From assembly GCF_037975245.1 (NCBI RefSeq), contig NC_092563.1, positions 5,271,501 to 5,335,500 of the forward strand: 64,000 bases of DNA, in the 5' to 3' direction. Each line of letters begins with the position of its first letter. Position 1 is the stretch's first letter. The notes below the pieces were generated by a model that was not told the origin of the DNA, made no database searches, and saw only the letters and a list, made by a program, of their open reading frames with translations. Positions 46,426 to 59,920 of the stretch are shown here, piece after piece. The position numbers and the translations under genes were made by a program. The DNA comes from Apostichopus japonicus. Lineage: Eukaryota; Echinodermata; Holothuroidea; Aspidochirotida; Stichopodidae.

Positions 46426-46601
46426 GTGAGCGTACCGCATTGTTAACCTCTATTTCCTTCACCAAAAATTCTTTAGGAAGAAAAAGACGAATCATTGGTT
46501 GCCCATAATTCTAGCAAACAACAGGTCATAGTCCGAAAACCTTCTAAACACGATAACTCACAAAGTAGAGATTGGATTTATTTCATACTTGGTATGTTGA
46601 T

Positions 46602-47915
46602 CTTGGGCGTATTCAGGATTTTCCAATAGGGGGGCGTCAGGCATGAATGATCGCCGTCCTGGGGGATGGGTCTAAGGGGAGCGGTGTACAATTTTTGCTT
46701 TCGAAGAAGGGCTGAAATGCAAAATGGTGTCATATGCATGGGCGGCGATCCGTACTTCCGAGAGGGGGGGTGGTATGACCTTGTTGACTATCTAAGCGTA
46801 ACGCCACCATGGGTTGGCGCGAAGCGTACAAGAAAATTTTGGGATTAACAAACCCTCTAGATGGCCGGAAACGGCACTTCCCGAGGTTTCCAAGCGGCAT
46901 ATACCCAACTTTAAAATAGGGATGTCATGTCCGAAATATCTCATAATCAGGATCCAAAATCTTTTTTTTTAATTTCGGGTGTTATTTTGGGAAAATTGCC
47001 CCTGTCAATCTTGTTTCAGGCGCAACGTTAGAATGTTCGAGAGCTCTTTTATATTATTCGATGAAGAAAATGGCCTCATGCAGGCTATTATAGGCCTATA
47101 CACATGCAATACACAATTACACATAGTTACATTCCTAGGTACCGATTGCTAGGGCATCCAGGTGAAACGTGTATTAAGCATTACCCTGGTAACATGAGAT
47201 TCTCAGCTGTTCGAGGGAACATGTACGTGTGTAGGCCTACTATAGGGCCTATATGAATACTATGAGGGTGCATATATGTACTATATCAATACCGTGGGCG
47301 CAATAATACATTTCGTTGTTATAGGGCCAATGAAGCCTACAGTCAACTATTCTTGCTTTATAAAGACGCTTTATTTGAAAAGATCGCACTGCGTTTATGG
47401 TAGGCGAGAAATGAAGCTAAAAAAAAGCCGTACATTAACGAAGATGCATAAATGTAGGCATGAAAATATTCTTATCCCTGGCATTTGGTGGGGGGGGATA
47501 TGGTGTATTACATCCCCTCCACCCATTTTCATGGGGGATATATCCCCCCTCCCCCAGGATCGCCGCCCATGGCCATATGTGATCCATTTTTCGACCTTAA
47601 TAATAAGCAACATTTCCAGTAAATATGGACACAAAATGCACAATTTAGTATGGCTGGCATGTCACTTAGTGTTTATAGTGATAATACAAACACAATTACC
47701 ATCTATGTTTCTAAAACTATTATGCGGCCGAACTTCGCCAGAACCTTTTTTTGGCAAACAAAAAATAAAGCATACGGGAGGGGGGGGGGGGTGAGCGATC
47801 ACCGACATCTCACATAAAGGTCGTCATCAATTTTTTTTTTTTTGCTAAACTTTTTTTTTTGGTGACGGCCAATCGCGCCTGTTGCGCCCCCCCCCCCCTC
47901 CTGGATACGCCCCTG
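46602..47915. mobile_element. 1.31-kb inverted-repeat element with 5-bp TSD (TTGAT), intronic
   Basis: Left end CTTGGGCGTATTCAGG, right end the complement of CAGGGGCGTATCCAGG, flanked by TTGAT at 46597-46601 and 47916-47920. The left copy shows the uninterrupted intron near 3865. It has the same end sequence and the same TSD length as the 14967 element, so the same family. A further element is nested inside (46737-47571). Confidence 0.82.
46737..47571. mobile_element. Nested 835-bp MITE, 8-bp TSD with one mismatch
   Basis: Ends CATGGGCGGCGATCC and GGATCGCCGCCCATG, flanked by GTCATATG (46729-46736) and GCCATATG (47572-47579). It contains a minus-strand copy of the shared core module (46790-46885). 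No transposase frame. Confidence 0.75.
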
Positions 47916-48753
47916 TTGATGCACCTCATTGCGTACAAGAGCGCTATTGGTCTCTGCAAACTTTATATGTCATTTGAAGTCAAAAGATGTCAAAGTAAAA
48001 AGGAAAGCTTGGATTTACTTCATACTTGTTATGCACCTTATGAGTACGATAACCCATTTGTTCTCAGCAGTGTTCGAGTTTGAGGTGGTCAGTGGTCAAC
48101 ATGTTATGTGAAATAACTTACCCAACTACAAAATTTCTGGAAATTGTAGTTGGGTGGTTCATGCCCCGTCACGGCATTCTTCTGCAATTTTATATTTTAC
48201 ACGGGCTACGTAGCTGTCACATTTTAAACTTGGGGTTAGTTTGCCATATTTTTCACCATTTAAGAAACCTTCTCTATGTCCCAGTTCTATATTTCAGTAA
48301 AAATGTTCATCATTCGTAATAGCTGAAAGTCTAGAACAAGTAACATTAAGTCTTATGTGCCAAAATGAAATTTGCAGAAAAAGTTCAAAAAATCTAACAT
48401 TTATTTCATGAATGGCTTCTCTATCACATTAAGTGACACAGGATTTGACTTGCTCTTGTAAGTCTCTTGTTGAGAGGCTTAGAGGGATTAACACTTCCAC
48501 GTATGTCTGTCATCTGTCACCAACTTTCAGAATTGTATATCCTTTGTAATGGTCAAGTTATGTGGAACTCATTTCAGATGTTCCGGTACTTGACTATAGG
48601 ACACAATTGTCCTCAGTCAGTGGATCTATCAATCAACTGATTCCATATTTAAACTTATATGAAGGACAAAGTATCACAAAGCCTCCTGGCCTTCTAGTTT
48701 TTCTTAAAGTATAAACAGTTTATGGGAGAAAATTGTTCTCTTTCACAATACAG

Positions 48754-51700
48754 ATACTACACAATCTATTGAAGTTCCCAACCAACGACAACGTAAAGGC
48801 TACCTACCGTCAAATGAAGAGCCGCGAACATCATTAAGAGCAAGTGAAATATTGCCAACCCCTTCGAGGAAAAGTCGTTGCAGTCGACAAATAACACACA
48901 CGAGAGAAGATTATGTGCTAACTGTTCTTCAATTGCTTGGGATTGGCCAGCAAGATGGTAAAAGGTTAACCATAATAGATAGTATGACGCTTGACCGTAT
49001 TCATCTGTTTGAAGATACTCTATCTCCTGTAAATGTTGTCATGGGTTTCTTAACTCGCTTAATATCATACGATTATCGTTCAATACGACTTTTTAATGAA
49101 CTGGAAGAGCCCAACCTCATCCTTTCAGCCGTCCCATCTCAACATCCAAATAGTGACCCTTCTTCTTTTGATTCTACTAACACAGTTAGATTGAGTTGCA
49201 GAGATATTGTGTATGTCATTCTTATGCATTGCGATCCTTTCCTGAAGCAAGAGCTTTTGTCGAAATTGTCAGCATGTCAGCTGGCTGTTCCTATAATTCT
49301 TCCAGATTTAAGTCAAAACAGCCTTTCATTTCTTTTGTGGGGTATCCAGAAGATATCGAAAGCATGGCAGGACCCAGCAAGTTCCGTTGTTAATGAAGTT
49401 AATGTTACAAACTATCCCTTTCCGGTTGTAGCGGCAGTGAGATTTGCTAATCCAGCCTGCTCAAAATCGAACACTTTGAACAAAATTTTGGGTTCTGTTC
49501 ATGGAAATGACGAGCATCCGTACTTCTGTAGTCAAGAGCAGGACGTTGCCCCTTCCATTTTATCCAAAGGGACACTTGAAGCGGTGTGGTACCTTCCAAG
49601 TAGCCGTAAAAGTCGTAAACATTCCCTGGAAAGAGCAGTTTGCTTTTTAAATCTCAGGGGAGATGCATTAGATCTCCCTGCGCAAGTCCAATTTCTCTGT
49701 CATTATGCAGCAGTCACATTAGTGTTCGTCAACAAAAGAGATGTGCAAAAGATACTGCGTCAGCTTAACGAAATTACTCGGAAGAGCAAAGTACTGCTAA
49801 TTTTGTCTTCAAATGGAACGTCAGTTTCCAGATGTAAAGAAGATGAGTATTTGATTACTTCTATCAAAAAAACAGGTGCGAATGTCGTTGACACGTCAAC
49901 TCTTGCATCAGTCGATGTCAGCGAAAAGATATGTTATCAAATGAAGGGACTACTCAAAGAAGGGAAGCCACTCCCAGTTAACCTTGACAGCGCAGTATCA
50001 TTTTGTGAAAAAATTGGCATTGCAGTGGATACATTACATCCAGAGTGCTCAAAAGCAAGGGAGGCCGCCGTGAAAATATTACAATCATGCAGAGAAAACC
50101 CCAAACAGTACAAACTAAAGGCACTCCCCTTGCAAGTGAAATGGCAAAAATGGTCGCAACTTGACAAAGACCGCAGCTGGAAAGGTGCACAAGGCAACGT
50201 AGAAAGGGAGCTTGCGAGGTTGAACACGGCAAAAAATAACCAAAGGCAACAGCAACGCGAGATAGGTATGACTACAGAGATGCGTTTACTTTACGAAGAA
50301 CTGTTGCATACGTCTGCAGAGTACAGGCAATTCTTGGTGTTTTGGCTCGAGCACTACCTAAATGAGGTTTCTCTTGCAAGTTTGCGTCCCCTTCTAGATG
50401 ACATGAAGACAACTAGAGATGAGCTACGGGATACCGCTGCAAAGATAACAGACCTGCAAAGAAGGCTTAACGTTTCTTCCATTCCCATTCAACAAAACAG
50501 ATCCATGCAAGCAGATGTGAAACAATTGAAATCAAAGGAAAGTAAATTGCAGATACATCTTACAGAGAAGACAAAAACATTTGATGCATCTTCTCTAGGT
50601 TTCGAGCATTTCGTTAGGGAATTCGGACAAATATATGAGTGCTTCCATAACACTGTACAACGGAATCAACGAAACGCAAGACAGCCTTTCGATTTCAAAT
50701 TACTACCGCAAATGGCTGCTGAAATGTTGCTAAGCGGTCACCCTATGGAGATTTTTGATGGAGACGCGTGCCATGTACCAATTAAGTGGGTAAAGGGAGT
50801 TCTGAAAGCGGTTCATGAGAAGATTGGGGACGGGTCTGTGTATGTTATATCAGTCATTGGCATACAAAGCAGTGGTAAGTCAACGCTTCTCAATAGTATG
50901 TTTGGTGTTCGATTTGCTGTGAGTGCAGGTCGATGCACTCGAGGCGTGTTCATGCAGTTGTTACCATTATCTGATACCCTTCGAAAAGAAATCGGCTGTG
51001 AGTACATAGCAGTCATAGATACAGAAGGTCTAAAAGCGCCAGAAAAAGCAATCGCTGAACAGAAAAGCGAGGACAATGAATTAGCGACGTTCGCCTTGTG
51101 TCTCTCCGACATGACTCTCATCAACATTGGAGGGCAAACCGTGGGAGAGGACTTGACCAACATTCTTCAAATATCTGCGCATGCATTCATAAGGATGAAA
51201 GAGGTTCATTTGAGTTCATCGTGCTACCTAATTCAGCAATTCGTAGCTGACATAACTGCTCAATATAGAAACCAGAGCAGTACCCAGAGTATACTCCAAA
51301 AACTTGATCAAGCTGTCGTGACCGCCGCAGCCGAAGAACGGAAAGAGGATCAGTACAGACAGTTCTCAGACTGTTTTAACATTGTCAACATTGACAACAA
51401 AGACGATAACGTGCAGTACATTCCCAGCCTTTGGAGAGGTTCAATGTCGTCTCCCAATCACGACTACAGTGAGACTGTGTTAAAGCTTAAGTCGGCTCTT
51501 TTGAGAGAAATAAAGGAGAGCACTCGATCGTTTAAATTGTCAGATTTTGAGAAGAGAGTTAGTAGCGTTTGGAATGCAGTGAAGCAAGAGGATTTTGTAT
51601 TCAACTTCCGTAACTCTGTCGAGATCGCACAATACAACAAGTTTACGCAAATTTTTAAGAAGCAACAATTACGTCTTACCCAGGGCATGTTGAAATGGGA

Positions 51701-54671
51701 ACTGGAAGCAAAGCAACAAATTAGAAATACAACCGTGGAGAACATTGAAGCACGAAAAGCGGCATTACTCCAAGAACTTGAACAAACGTTAGCTTTGGAA
51801 ATGGAGGAAGTTCGCACTGCTACAGATGAAACACTGCAGAGTAGGGAATTCGAGATTGTTAAACAGCATTCCACTTATTTTTACCGTGACCTAGAACTTG
51901 TCGAAAAGAACATCCTTGACACTGTGAAGAAAATGATAAGGGCTGAAACAGATGTTATCAGTAACGCCAAAGCCAAGGAGTACCAGATTCTACCAAAGTT
52001 GAAAGCAAACTTGAGAAAGCAAGTTCTCCCTGTAGCAGAAAGATTAAAGAATGAGTTTCGGGCAGACTATGCTGACTTGTGTAAAGACGAAATATGTAGG
52101 CAAACTGAAGAAGACGTTAAGGCAACGTTTGAAGAAGAGTGGTCCAAGTGCATGGACAATATCGAGTTGGACCATCCAACAAACACAGAAGAACAAATTC
52201 GAAGTACTATTGAATCTGACCTGTGCATGTGTGTCCAGGAAACTCTTAACAATACGAACCTCAGTAAGGAAATGAAGGAGTTGATGAATTCACACAAACT
52301 TCTGGGACTCTGTGAATTCATGCCAAATGTAAAATCTGCAGACGATATTGGTAACGCCTCCACACAGATAGGACCGTGTAGTCCAGAAATTACTACACAA
52401 GCCTCTTGCTTAATTAGTACCCTAGAAAAAGCATGCCGTAACGACGATTTCGAGCTCTCTGAAAGTTTCTTTGAGTCCATCAGAGATATATTGAAGTGCA
52501 TCGTCTCAAATTATTGCCTTGGGTGCAGAAGTAAGACTAACTTTCTGGTGACGTTGTCCTGTAAAATTGTGCATTCGTCCCACAGTGCAAGGAAATACAA
52601 CCTTTTGAGGAAGATCATGGCGAGCATGACATTATTGGGAAACCTCAAACAAGATGACATATCTACGGAATGGAAAATAAGAAAGTACGTAGGAATATGC
52701 CTGAAGAACAATACATCAAAACATGATGCTAGCAGCATCTTACGTAAATTGGCAACTTGGTTAGTCCCAGACATGTTTGGATTTTCGACAGAAAACAGTG
52801 ACGAAAATTTTCAAAATCAGCTGCGAGTAATTCATCATGAAGTCACCAATGAAAGCGGTAAGAAATGGTTTTCTTTTGAAATAACGAGCGTTTTCTTTAA
52901 AAGGGTCAACGACTGCTTGAACAGGCATCGTGGGATAGACAGTACATGTCGTCAAAGGCTTCTTCGTGAAGCGTGTGAATTTTATATCCAGGAGGCAATA
53001 CGATCAGAAATGGATGCTCTTTCTGACCGCATATCTTGGACCGAAGTGCAAACACTTTTAAAGATTGATTCTATAAATATCATCGATCAAATGAAAAGGT
53101 TTGTTGATGGTTTCAAAGATGTTCTTCCTTCTAATGCAATCAGCATTTTAACTGGCCTCTCAGTAGAACAAATTGAAAAGTTTTCTAAAATGGTCACTAC
53201 AGGAAACACAAGACACATGCTGGATATGTGTCTCATGACAGAACTACCCTCGATAGAGAGTGAAAAATACGACATTGTATTCTCTGTTGTTTTACAGACA
53301 CTCGCATTATTCCTGGCAAGTATTAAAAGTGGTGCAACGTACAGTACTAATCTCCTAAGAGGGACTATATCATCTCTCTACTCTGATTTGATTCAAAATG
53401 GAGAATTAAGCCAACGAGAGCAAATTGTTTCTATTGCACATGTTTGCTCATGGATTTTCCCAATTTGCGTTGCTGTTCAGACCACTTTTGAAAAGGAAAA
53501 CAGCGTGCAATATCAATTAGAGAAAGAGAAAGAAAACGTGTATGCGGATTTTAAGACCTTGTGTGACGGAACATGTTTAGATCATCTCGCAGCCAAGTCC
53601 TTTTGCTTGGTCATTAAGGCATCGTTGAATGAATGTCTAAAAAACAGAATCTGCACTACTCTTTTCGAAAGATTATCTAAAGCAGGAGATGAAATATTTT
53701 GTAGCAGACCTCGTTTCTTGAACGCTTTACTAGAAGATGCTTGCAAAGAAGAAAATTTTGAAAATTACATTGGATTTCTCCGTCGACACTCATCATATTT
53801 GCAAACATGGACATTAAAGTTCATTGCCAAGAAATGCTGTGAAGAAACAGACGAATGTATTCGAATCAACGATATCGTCTCGCACGAAATTGAAGAAGTA
53901 CTGCGCGAGACAGATGAATCGCTCGAATCAACTGTGCGTTTTTTGAAAGAAGATTGTCAAAATGAAGTCTCCTTTGAAGTCTGGGTTGAACATTTCACTG
54001 AGTATTTCGAAGAGACGTTGAAATCGTCTTTGAACGAAGACGCAATCACTGAAATGAAGATGTACGCATTGATATCTGATTATGAACTGTTCACAACAGA
54101 ATGTAGAAATCTTGTCCGAAATTTGCTGCCACCGAAACTTTTCGAAGATGCTGAACTCCCAAATACTAGAAGTGTCACACGTCTCACGGAATGGTTTGAA
54201 TGCCTTCCGAAGAAACTGCACGTTGTATTAGCTCAGGGTGTGCAGGGATGTGGGACACAGTGCCCATTTTGCAAGACTCTTTGCGACGACACCGTTAAAG
54301 AACACAAAGTTCATTTTTCTAATTTGCATTTTCCAATCGGCGTGGGAGGATGGCGAATACGCTCTACCCAACACCTTGTATGTGATACATGCACAGCAAA
54401 CGTCGCGTCAAACATGGAATATTACGACTGTCACTGTACAGCTTTTACTTGTGCACATCCAACGAAGCCATACAAAGACTATAAGAAAAGTTATCCGGAC
54501 TGGGATATCAATCCAATCTCAGATTATGAACCAACAATGTACTGGAAGTGGGTCCTTTCGAGGTTTAACGACGATTTTGCAATGTACTACAATTGCAAGA
54601 AGGCTATAATACCATGGGGCACAATTACGAAGGACGATGCCTTAAATAGTGTACGTAATGACACTTTGTAA
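48754..54671 (+). CDS. VLIG/GVIN-type very large GTPase with N-terminal DED, intact giant exon
   Basis: The exon starts after a CACAATACAG acceptor. An in-frame TTG at 48852 is internal, not a start. It is open to TAA 54669-54671. With the two upstream exons the model has 2149 residues plus an unknown 5' exon. Visible in order (model numbering): N-terminal VLIG region from about 220 (EDYVLTVLQLLGIGQ, TPS-rich lead); helical stretch; G domain with P-loop GIQSSGKSTLLN at about 880, AGRCTRGVFMQLLP, IDTEGLKAP at about 933, NELATFALCLSDMTLINIGG and ILQISAHAFIRMKEV; long Glu/Lys/Gln-rich helices; and near 2009 a Cys/His cluster CGTQCPFCKTLC with CDTC and CHC. The C-terminus YWKWVLSRFNDDFA is typical of interferon-induced very large GTPases. 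These are large cytosolic or nuclear GTPases of the dynamin-like/IFN-inducible group, implicated in immunity. Large single coding exons are usual for the family. GTP binding is well supported; the biological role is inferred. Confidence 0.93.
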
Positions 54672-55061
54672 GTACTTCCAACATAAAAAGCATATGAAGG
54701 TGAATTCTGGCTTGTTAGATGGAACAACAATACGCCAATCATGCAAGAAGTTCGTTGGCAATTACGTCAAACGAGTAAAATGTGTTTGCATCAGTGTGCC
54801 GTTTTCCTCTTTCCTGGAGTTGGGGTGGGCGGAGTAATATCATAAAAGACATACCTTTTCTGTGGTAGCTACAATGTACATATTGAAGCTGTTAGTCTAT
54901 AAGCATGAACTAACAAAAGCTGTAGGGTTATTTTTGTTGGCATATCATTTCGCATCTTGTCTTTCAATATTTCATGTTGATTTCACTTGTTATTTTCACT
55001 TTCTTTGACACATTGACATTGTTGGTACAGATGAAAGGTAACATAATAAAGATGAAATAAA
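54672..55061 (+). other. Probable 3' UTR, right VLIG copy
   Basis: Sequence following TAA up to two AATAAA hexamers at 55045-55050 and 55056-55061. It is highly similar to the left copy, more so than the flank beyond. Confidence 0.5.
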
Positions 55062-57240
55062 AATGTCGTTAACATTCAACGCTACCCATGCATGCATTTG
55101 TACATTAAAATTAAAGTCAGTTGATGCCTGTAAGTTTGGTACCACCAGTTGTTATATCCTTGAGTGCTATCATTTCCTGCATAAATATATTTTAATTGCG
55201 TGAAAATACAATGCATGCAGTTTGTCAGGTGCCTTAAATATTTAACCACTAGCGGGTCCCAAAATGGTATTGAGAGTATATTTTTAAACGCTGGTCTATA
55301 TGTCTATACAGTTTGCGTTATTAGTTTCCATGTACATCAGAACATCAGAAATGTTCTAATTCCATATATCAAGTCATGATCGAGAAGCTCTGTGTGGTTG
55401 TTTGGTCCAGGATCAATATTAAACCATACAGCGTTCAGTTTGCATTTATTGGATGACAACTCCAGCTACAACCTAACTAACGTTAAGTCCACGTTTTGAT
55501 CATACGATTTTGCTGCAATTAATACCCTGCCCCCATCGTATCATCTGCAAGTGTATATTTTTTTATTTCCTTTTTAACTATGATATACATATTTTCTGTA
55601 AAGAAACATAGACTCGGACTGGCTGACATGAAAGTCGAAAACATAAGAATAAGAAGGACAATAAGAAAGGAAACTGAATCAAGAAAATTGCGTATTGGCC
55701 TACTTAAGTCATTGTTATATATATTATCTCGTCATTTGTTCTGCTAGAATATAACTGAAGTAAACGATTTCTATTCATTATCAAGTAAAGACTAAGCTGA
55801 TGATTGGACCACCTGCTTGAAATCACAGCAATTGAACAGAAAGTACCCGATATTACGAAATTTGCTAATCCTTCTTTCATAATTTTCTTCGTTCTTCTGT
55901 AAACAATTCTTTGTTTAAACACCGTTACAACCTTTGTCATTCAAATTTCGAGATGGAAAGTTTGCCGTCCATTTTGGCTACTTTCAATGTTTCTTCTATA
56001 TCATGGTACCTAAGAACTTGGGCTTTATGGCTATTTTTGTTACATATCGTTTCCTATATTGTAAATAAGTTTGGGGTTATTTTTTCACTTGTTACTTTCA
56101 CTTTGTTTTGACGCATTGAAATTGTTAGTAACGATGAACGGCGACATAGCAAAGATGAGATAACAATTTCATTAACATTCAATGCTACCCATACATTTGT
56201 ACATTAAAATTAAAATAGCTACTAATTGTTATTATCATATTTGTTATGTTGAGTTGAAACCGGTAGTTGCGATCCAAAATAGCAACTCCCTGATGAAGTG
56301 ATTAGTCAGCCGGTAATTCTCAGTGATCATTGATGTATCAAACGATTTGTATGTTTAAGTTTCTTATTGCCGTTCCAATAAATTTTGATGAGATGTATTA
56401 AATTTCAACTAATGGATATTTTGTCTTAAGGAATATTCGTACATTTCTTGTTTTTTCTTGGTGATAACTAATTTTAAATTTCTCTTGTAAGAATTCCTTA
56501 AGAATGGATATTTCCAATAATGTTAAATGCCGGTACACGCAAATCTTATCTGTTCATAAAAATTCAGCTTATACTTTTACAAGTTCAGTAGTATTGATAG
56601 TTTAACACTCTTATCAACAATCATAATTTGATTTTAATTTCGGGACCATGTTCATCGAAAGGAAAATTAAACGCAACGAAAAAGCGTCTAGCATCATTTT
56701 ATGGTAATATACATAGGTATGAATTTGATATGATAGTAGTTTATAATTATAACTATTCTGTCTGGTGAAATCATTAAATATGGAATAGTAATATTAGCAT
56801 GAAATAATTAAACTTCCATGTTTTCATTTCATTCCTGGCGTTGCTGTTTGTCTTACTTTATTCAAATTTCTTATTGAAATAAAACTACATATTGCTTGAA
56901 GGATTCCGTCACTTTAACACAAAATATTTTTATAACTAGGACTTGTCGTGTACAGGACTTCTTGAAAACCTTCATTTTAAGGAAAGATCTGCTGCTCCAT
57001 GATTATGGATAACCATATTCATGTTACGGTCTAAAGAGTATTATGAGGGTTTTTTTCAGGAAGGCTACAGAAGGAAGTGGAAAGTGAAGTTACACGACAT
57101 TGTTCCTTTCTTCAAAAAAGGCTTCCATACGATTCTCTTTGAATTCCAAATGGCTACTGTGGAGTTTAAAATCCTTTCAAACTAAGAGCAACAGTCACAT
57201 TCTAATAACTCTAGATCTGTATTTTCTTTTAAGGAATACG
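55062..57240. other. Duplicated 3' flank, non-coding
   Basis: Aligns with 11100-16660 without the two left-copy elements. It holds the empty sites for the TTAA element (about 56205) and the ATAGT element (about 56735). No gene supported. Confidence 0.65.
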
Positions 57241-57930
57241 AACATTTTGTAATTTAACATCGAAAATGAATAAAAACAACAAGGCTATATCCTTTCAAAA
57301 TGTTAATTTGAGGCAAAACCTTCAGTCTTACGAAATTGTTCAGGATTATAAATAAAGTTTCCATACGTTTATCTCTGACTTCTAAACAGCTACAGTGGAG
57401 TTTAAAATCCTATAAACTGAGAGAAGCAGCCAGATCTTATATTTCTAAGAATAACAGCTTGTTTTAAGGCGGAAGCTATATGTTATGACAATAACTTACC
57501 GATCAATGTATTTACAATATCAGTTAACCATTTGATCAATTTTTTTTCTAATACTAAGCTCTTGTGTGATGACAATAAGATATCCATGGATGCATTTACA
57601 ACATCACTTTACCATAGATTTGTTTTCTTTAAGAACTTTGAACATTTTGTTCATTTACATCGAAAATGAACAAAACCACAGGGATATAGCCTGACAAAAG
57701 TGTTAATTTTAGGTAAAACATTCAGTTTTACGAAATTGTTACGGATTTCAAATGAGGCTTCCAGACGTTTATACCTGACTTCTAAACTGATACGGTAGAG
57801 TGTATAGTCCATCAAAACTGAATGACAAGTAAGAAATTAAGTTTTAAACAACAATGATAATAGCTTGTTTTGAGGAGAAACCTATGCTATGACAATCACT
57901 TATCCGTGTATGTATTAAAAAATCACTTTA
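57241..57930. repeat. Local tandem duplication, period 410 bp, right copy only
   Basis: AACATTTTGT-ACATCGAAAATGAA and the following 280 bases occur at 57241 and 57651 with moderate divergence. The left copy has the sequence once (about 16745-17030). Confidence 0.82.
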
Positions 57931-59624
57931 ACCTGCACTTTAGAGATATAAATAGTCGAAGACTTTAGGGGGAATTGTCCAAGCCGAATATTGATAGATA
58001 GTTGAAGTCAAATTTCAAGAGAAAAAAACAGGGAAAAAGATGAACTTTGGGAAAACATTACATATTTCGAAATAAATTAGCTGAGTTTAGAGAAAAACGT
58101 TAACATGTTTGAGAATATAATTGAAATTTCGAGCAAGAAAATAGCCACTACAACACTAAGATATTTCCGTAGAAAATACTCAAATCCATGGCCTGTGGTG
58201 CTCAAGGAAGTTGGTGATGTATTGCCACGTTGGACAAACCACTAAACCCAACCACCCTACCACATGTAAGAAACTGTACAAAATATACGTATGGTTACTG
58301 TTCTTCAGTAATTTCGATAAGTATTCGTAACTATTTAATACACGGGTTTTTCTTCTGGTAAACAATGCAATGGCTTCCTGCATGCACGCAAACGTGCAAA
58401 CAAATATACGTTTTATATAAAAACAAAATCACTTTAAGATGAATTTAAGTTACATATCTGTTATTCCAAGCCAACCTGGAAACATTTCGACGTTGAATCC
58501 AAACCGTGGCGAACGCAACGTATGGACTTATTATCTTATCCCCATACATGTAATTGACTGAAATGATATACTTAAACTATTAGAACAAAACTGAAGCTAT
58601 TCCATTAAAAAACGGATCTTAGTATCTTAGGATCTAAATTAATACCAAGAACTTTCACCCTCTCCCATAGAATTGAATAAAATTAATTTGGGTAAATGGG
58701 CATTTCCATGTACAGTAAACAAGTAAACAGGTGTACAATTGTTAGTAACATCGCTGTCAATCCTTAGAATGTTTGTTGCCTAAGCTCTTTGAAGTCATCG
58801 TAAGGTAATCAGTCATCTTTTGTAATCCACGACCCTAATCTTCTAAGAAATGAACATTCCATTTGTTTACTTAATCTGCTGTTATTCTAACACTGACTCT
58901 CCTTTGAATTAATTCCAAATTTAATACAAAAGATGGCGAGAAAATACATCCCAAAACGCCCTCATAATAAACCACATGTAACAACCATTCTTCAAATCCT
59001 CCTATTAGTGATAGGTCACCTACGGGTATGTATTTAACACCGTCTTCGTAACGCACAGCAATAATAACATTATTTTTGTACGTGCTTTCATGTCAGTAAT
59101 ACGAATCCCCTTCCCCACCAGATTGTAATATTTGTTAATTCGAATCGAAAAGAATAAAACGACAAGGCCTAAACGGCTTTGCAATCTATTCCTTTTGCAG
59201 TTTACTGTTATTCTCATTTGAAAAGATTCGTACAAGTATTTGTTACAATACACAGTGCTCATACTCATACTGCGCAATGACATACACGCACGTCAAAGTA
59301 ACATGATATTAACCTACAGAAAGACTTTCCAACCACGAAACATACACAAAATATTACTTTTTCATCAGATTTGCGTATTGCAACATAATGGATAATATGT
59401 AACATTACGTCATATAAGCAATACGCACTCTTCACTGTTTGGGAAAGAAAAAAATATTACCAATCATAATTGAAGAAAGAATTTCCTTTCTTTGTGCGGG
59501 AAGTAAAAGAGAGAGATGGCGCTAGTTAAGTAATAGTTTCGTATATATATTATTTAATATATTAAATATTTAGATGGTAGTTGTATACTTCCGTAGGTAC
59601 ATTTTGTAGGAGAATAGCGACTCA
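57931..59624. other. Duplicated 3' flank, non-coding
   Basis: Aligns with 17030-18727; no gene or RNA recognised. Confidence 0.6.
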
Positions 59625-59920
59625 TTGGGCCACTGGACATGGGCTGCGCACATGCCGGTCGCAGACAGTGTTTCGGCCCACCGACGCCACCTACAACGCT
59701 TCTAGTCGATCTCTGACCAACCGACCCTCCTCCTATCCTCCCGGGTTCGTTTACGACAACAAGGGAGACATGGCGCGGGGTCCTAGGCCACAAAAAGCAC
59801 CATACCTACAGCTGGAGGTATTATCGCCTCCAGCCTGTCTCGAACCCTAGCCACGGTTTACTCGATTAGCAGTGCAAGGTCTTTCGCTTACACCGTCGCG
59901 CTAACCAACACATCAGCTAG
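59625..59920 (-). repeat. tRNA(Ser)-derived SINE
   Basis: On the minus strand an A-box-like GTTGGTTAGCGCGACGG (about 59890-59915), a CTGCTAA anticodon-loop-like string and a B-box GGTTCGAGAC (59837-59846) are spaced as in a tRNA-Ser(GCU) with a long variable arm. A GC-rich body follows to about 59625. The part below 59860 is shared with the left copy, the head beyond it is not. Confidence 0.6.

Larger units (their letters stand above)
46426..48753 (+). other. Intron between DED and giant exon, right copy
   Basis: Phase-1 intron of 2328 bases; 1.3 kb of it is the inserted element at 46602-47915. The remainder aligns with the left-copy intron. Confidence 0.75.
45101..59860 (+). repeat. Segmental duplication, right copy (intact VLIG copy)
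   Basis: Direct copy of 1762-18963. Coding parts are nearly identical to the left copy and non-coding parts carry many small indels. Private features are the element at 46602-47915 and a 410-bp tandem duplication at 57.24-57.93 kb. The (TA)n tract, the TTAA element and the 14967 element of the left copy are absent. Confidence 0.92.
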
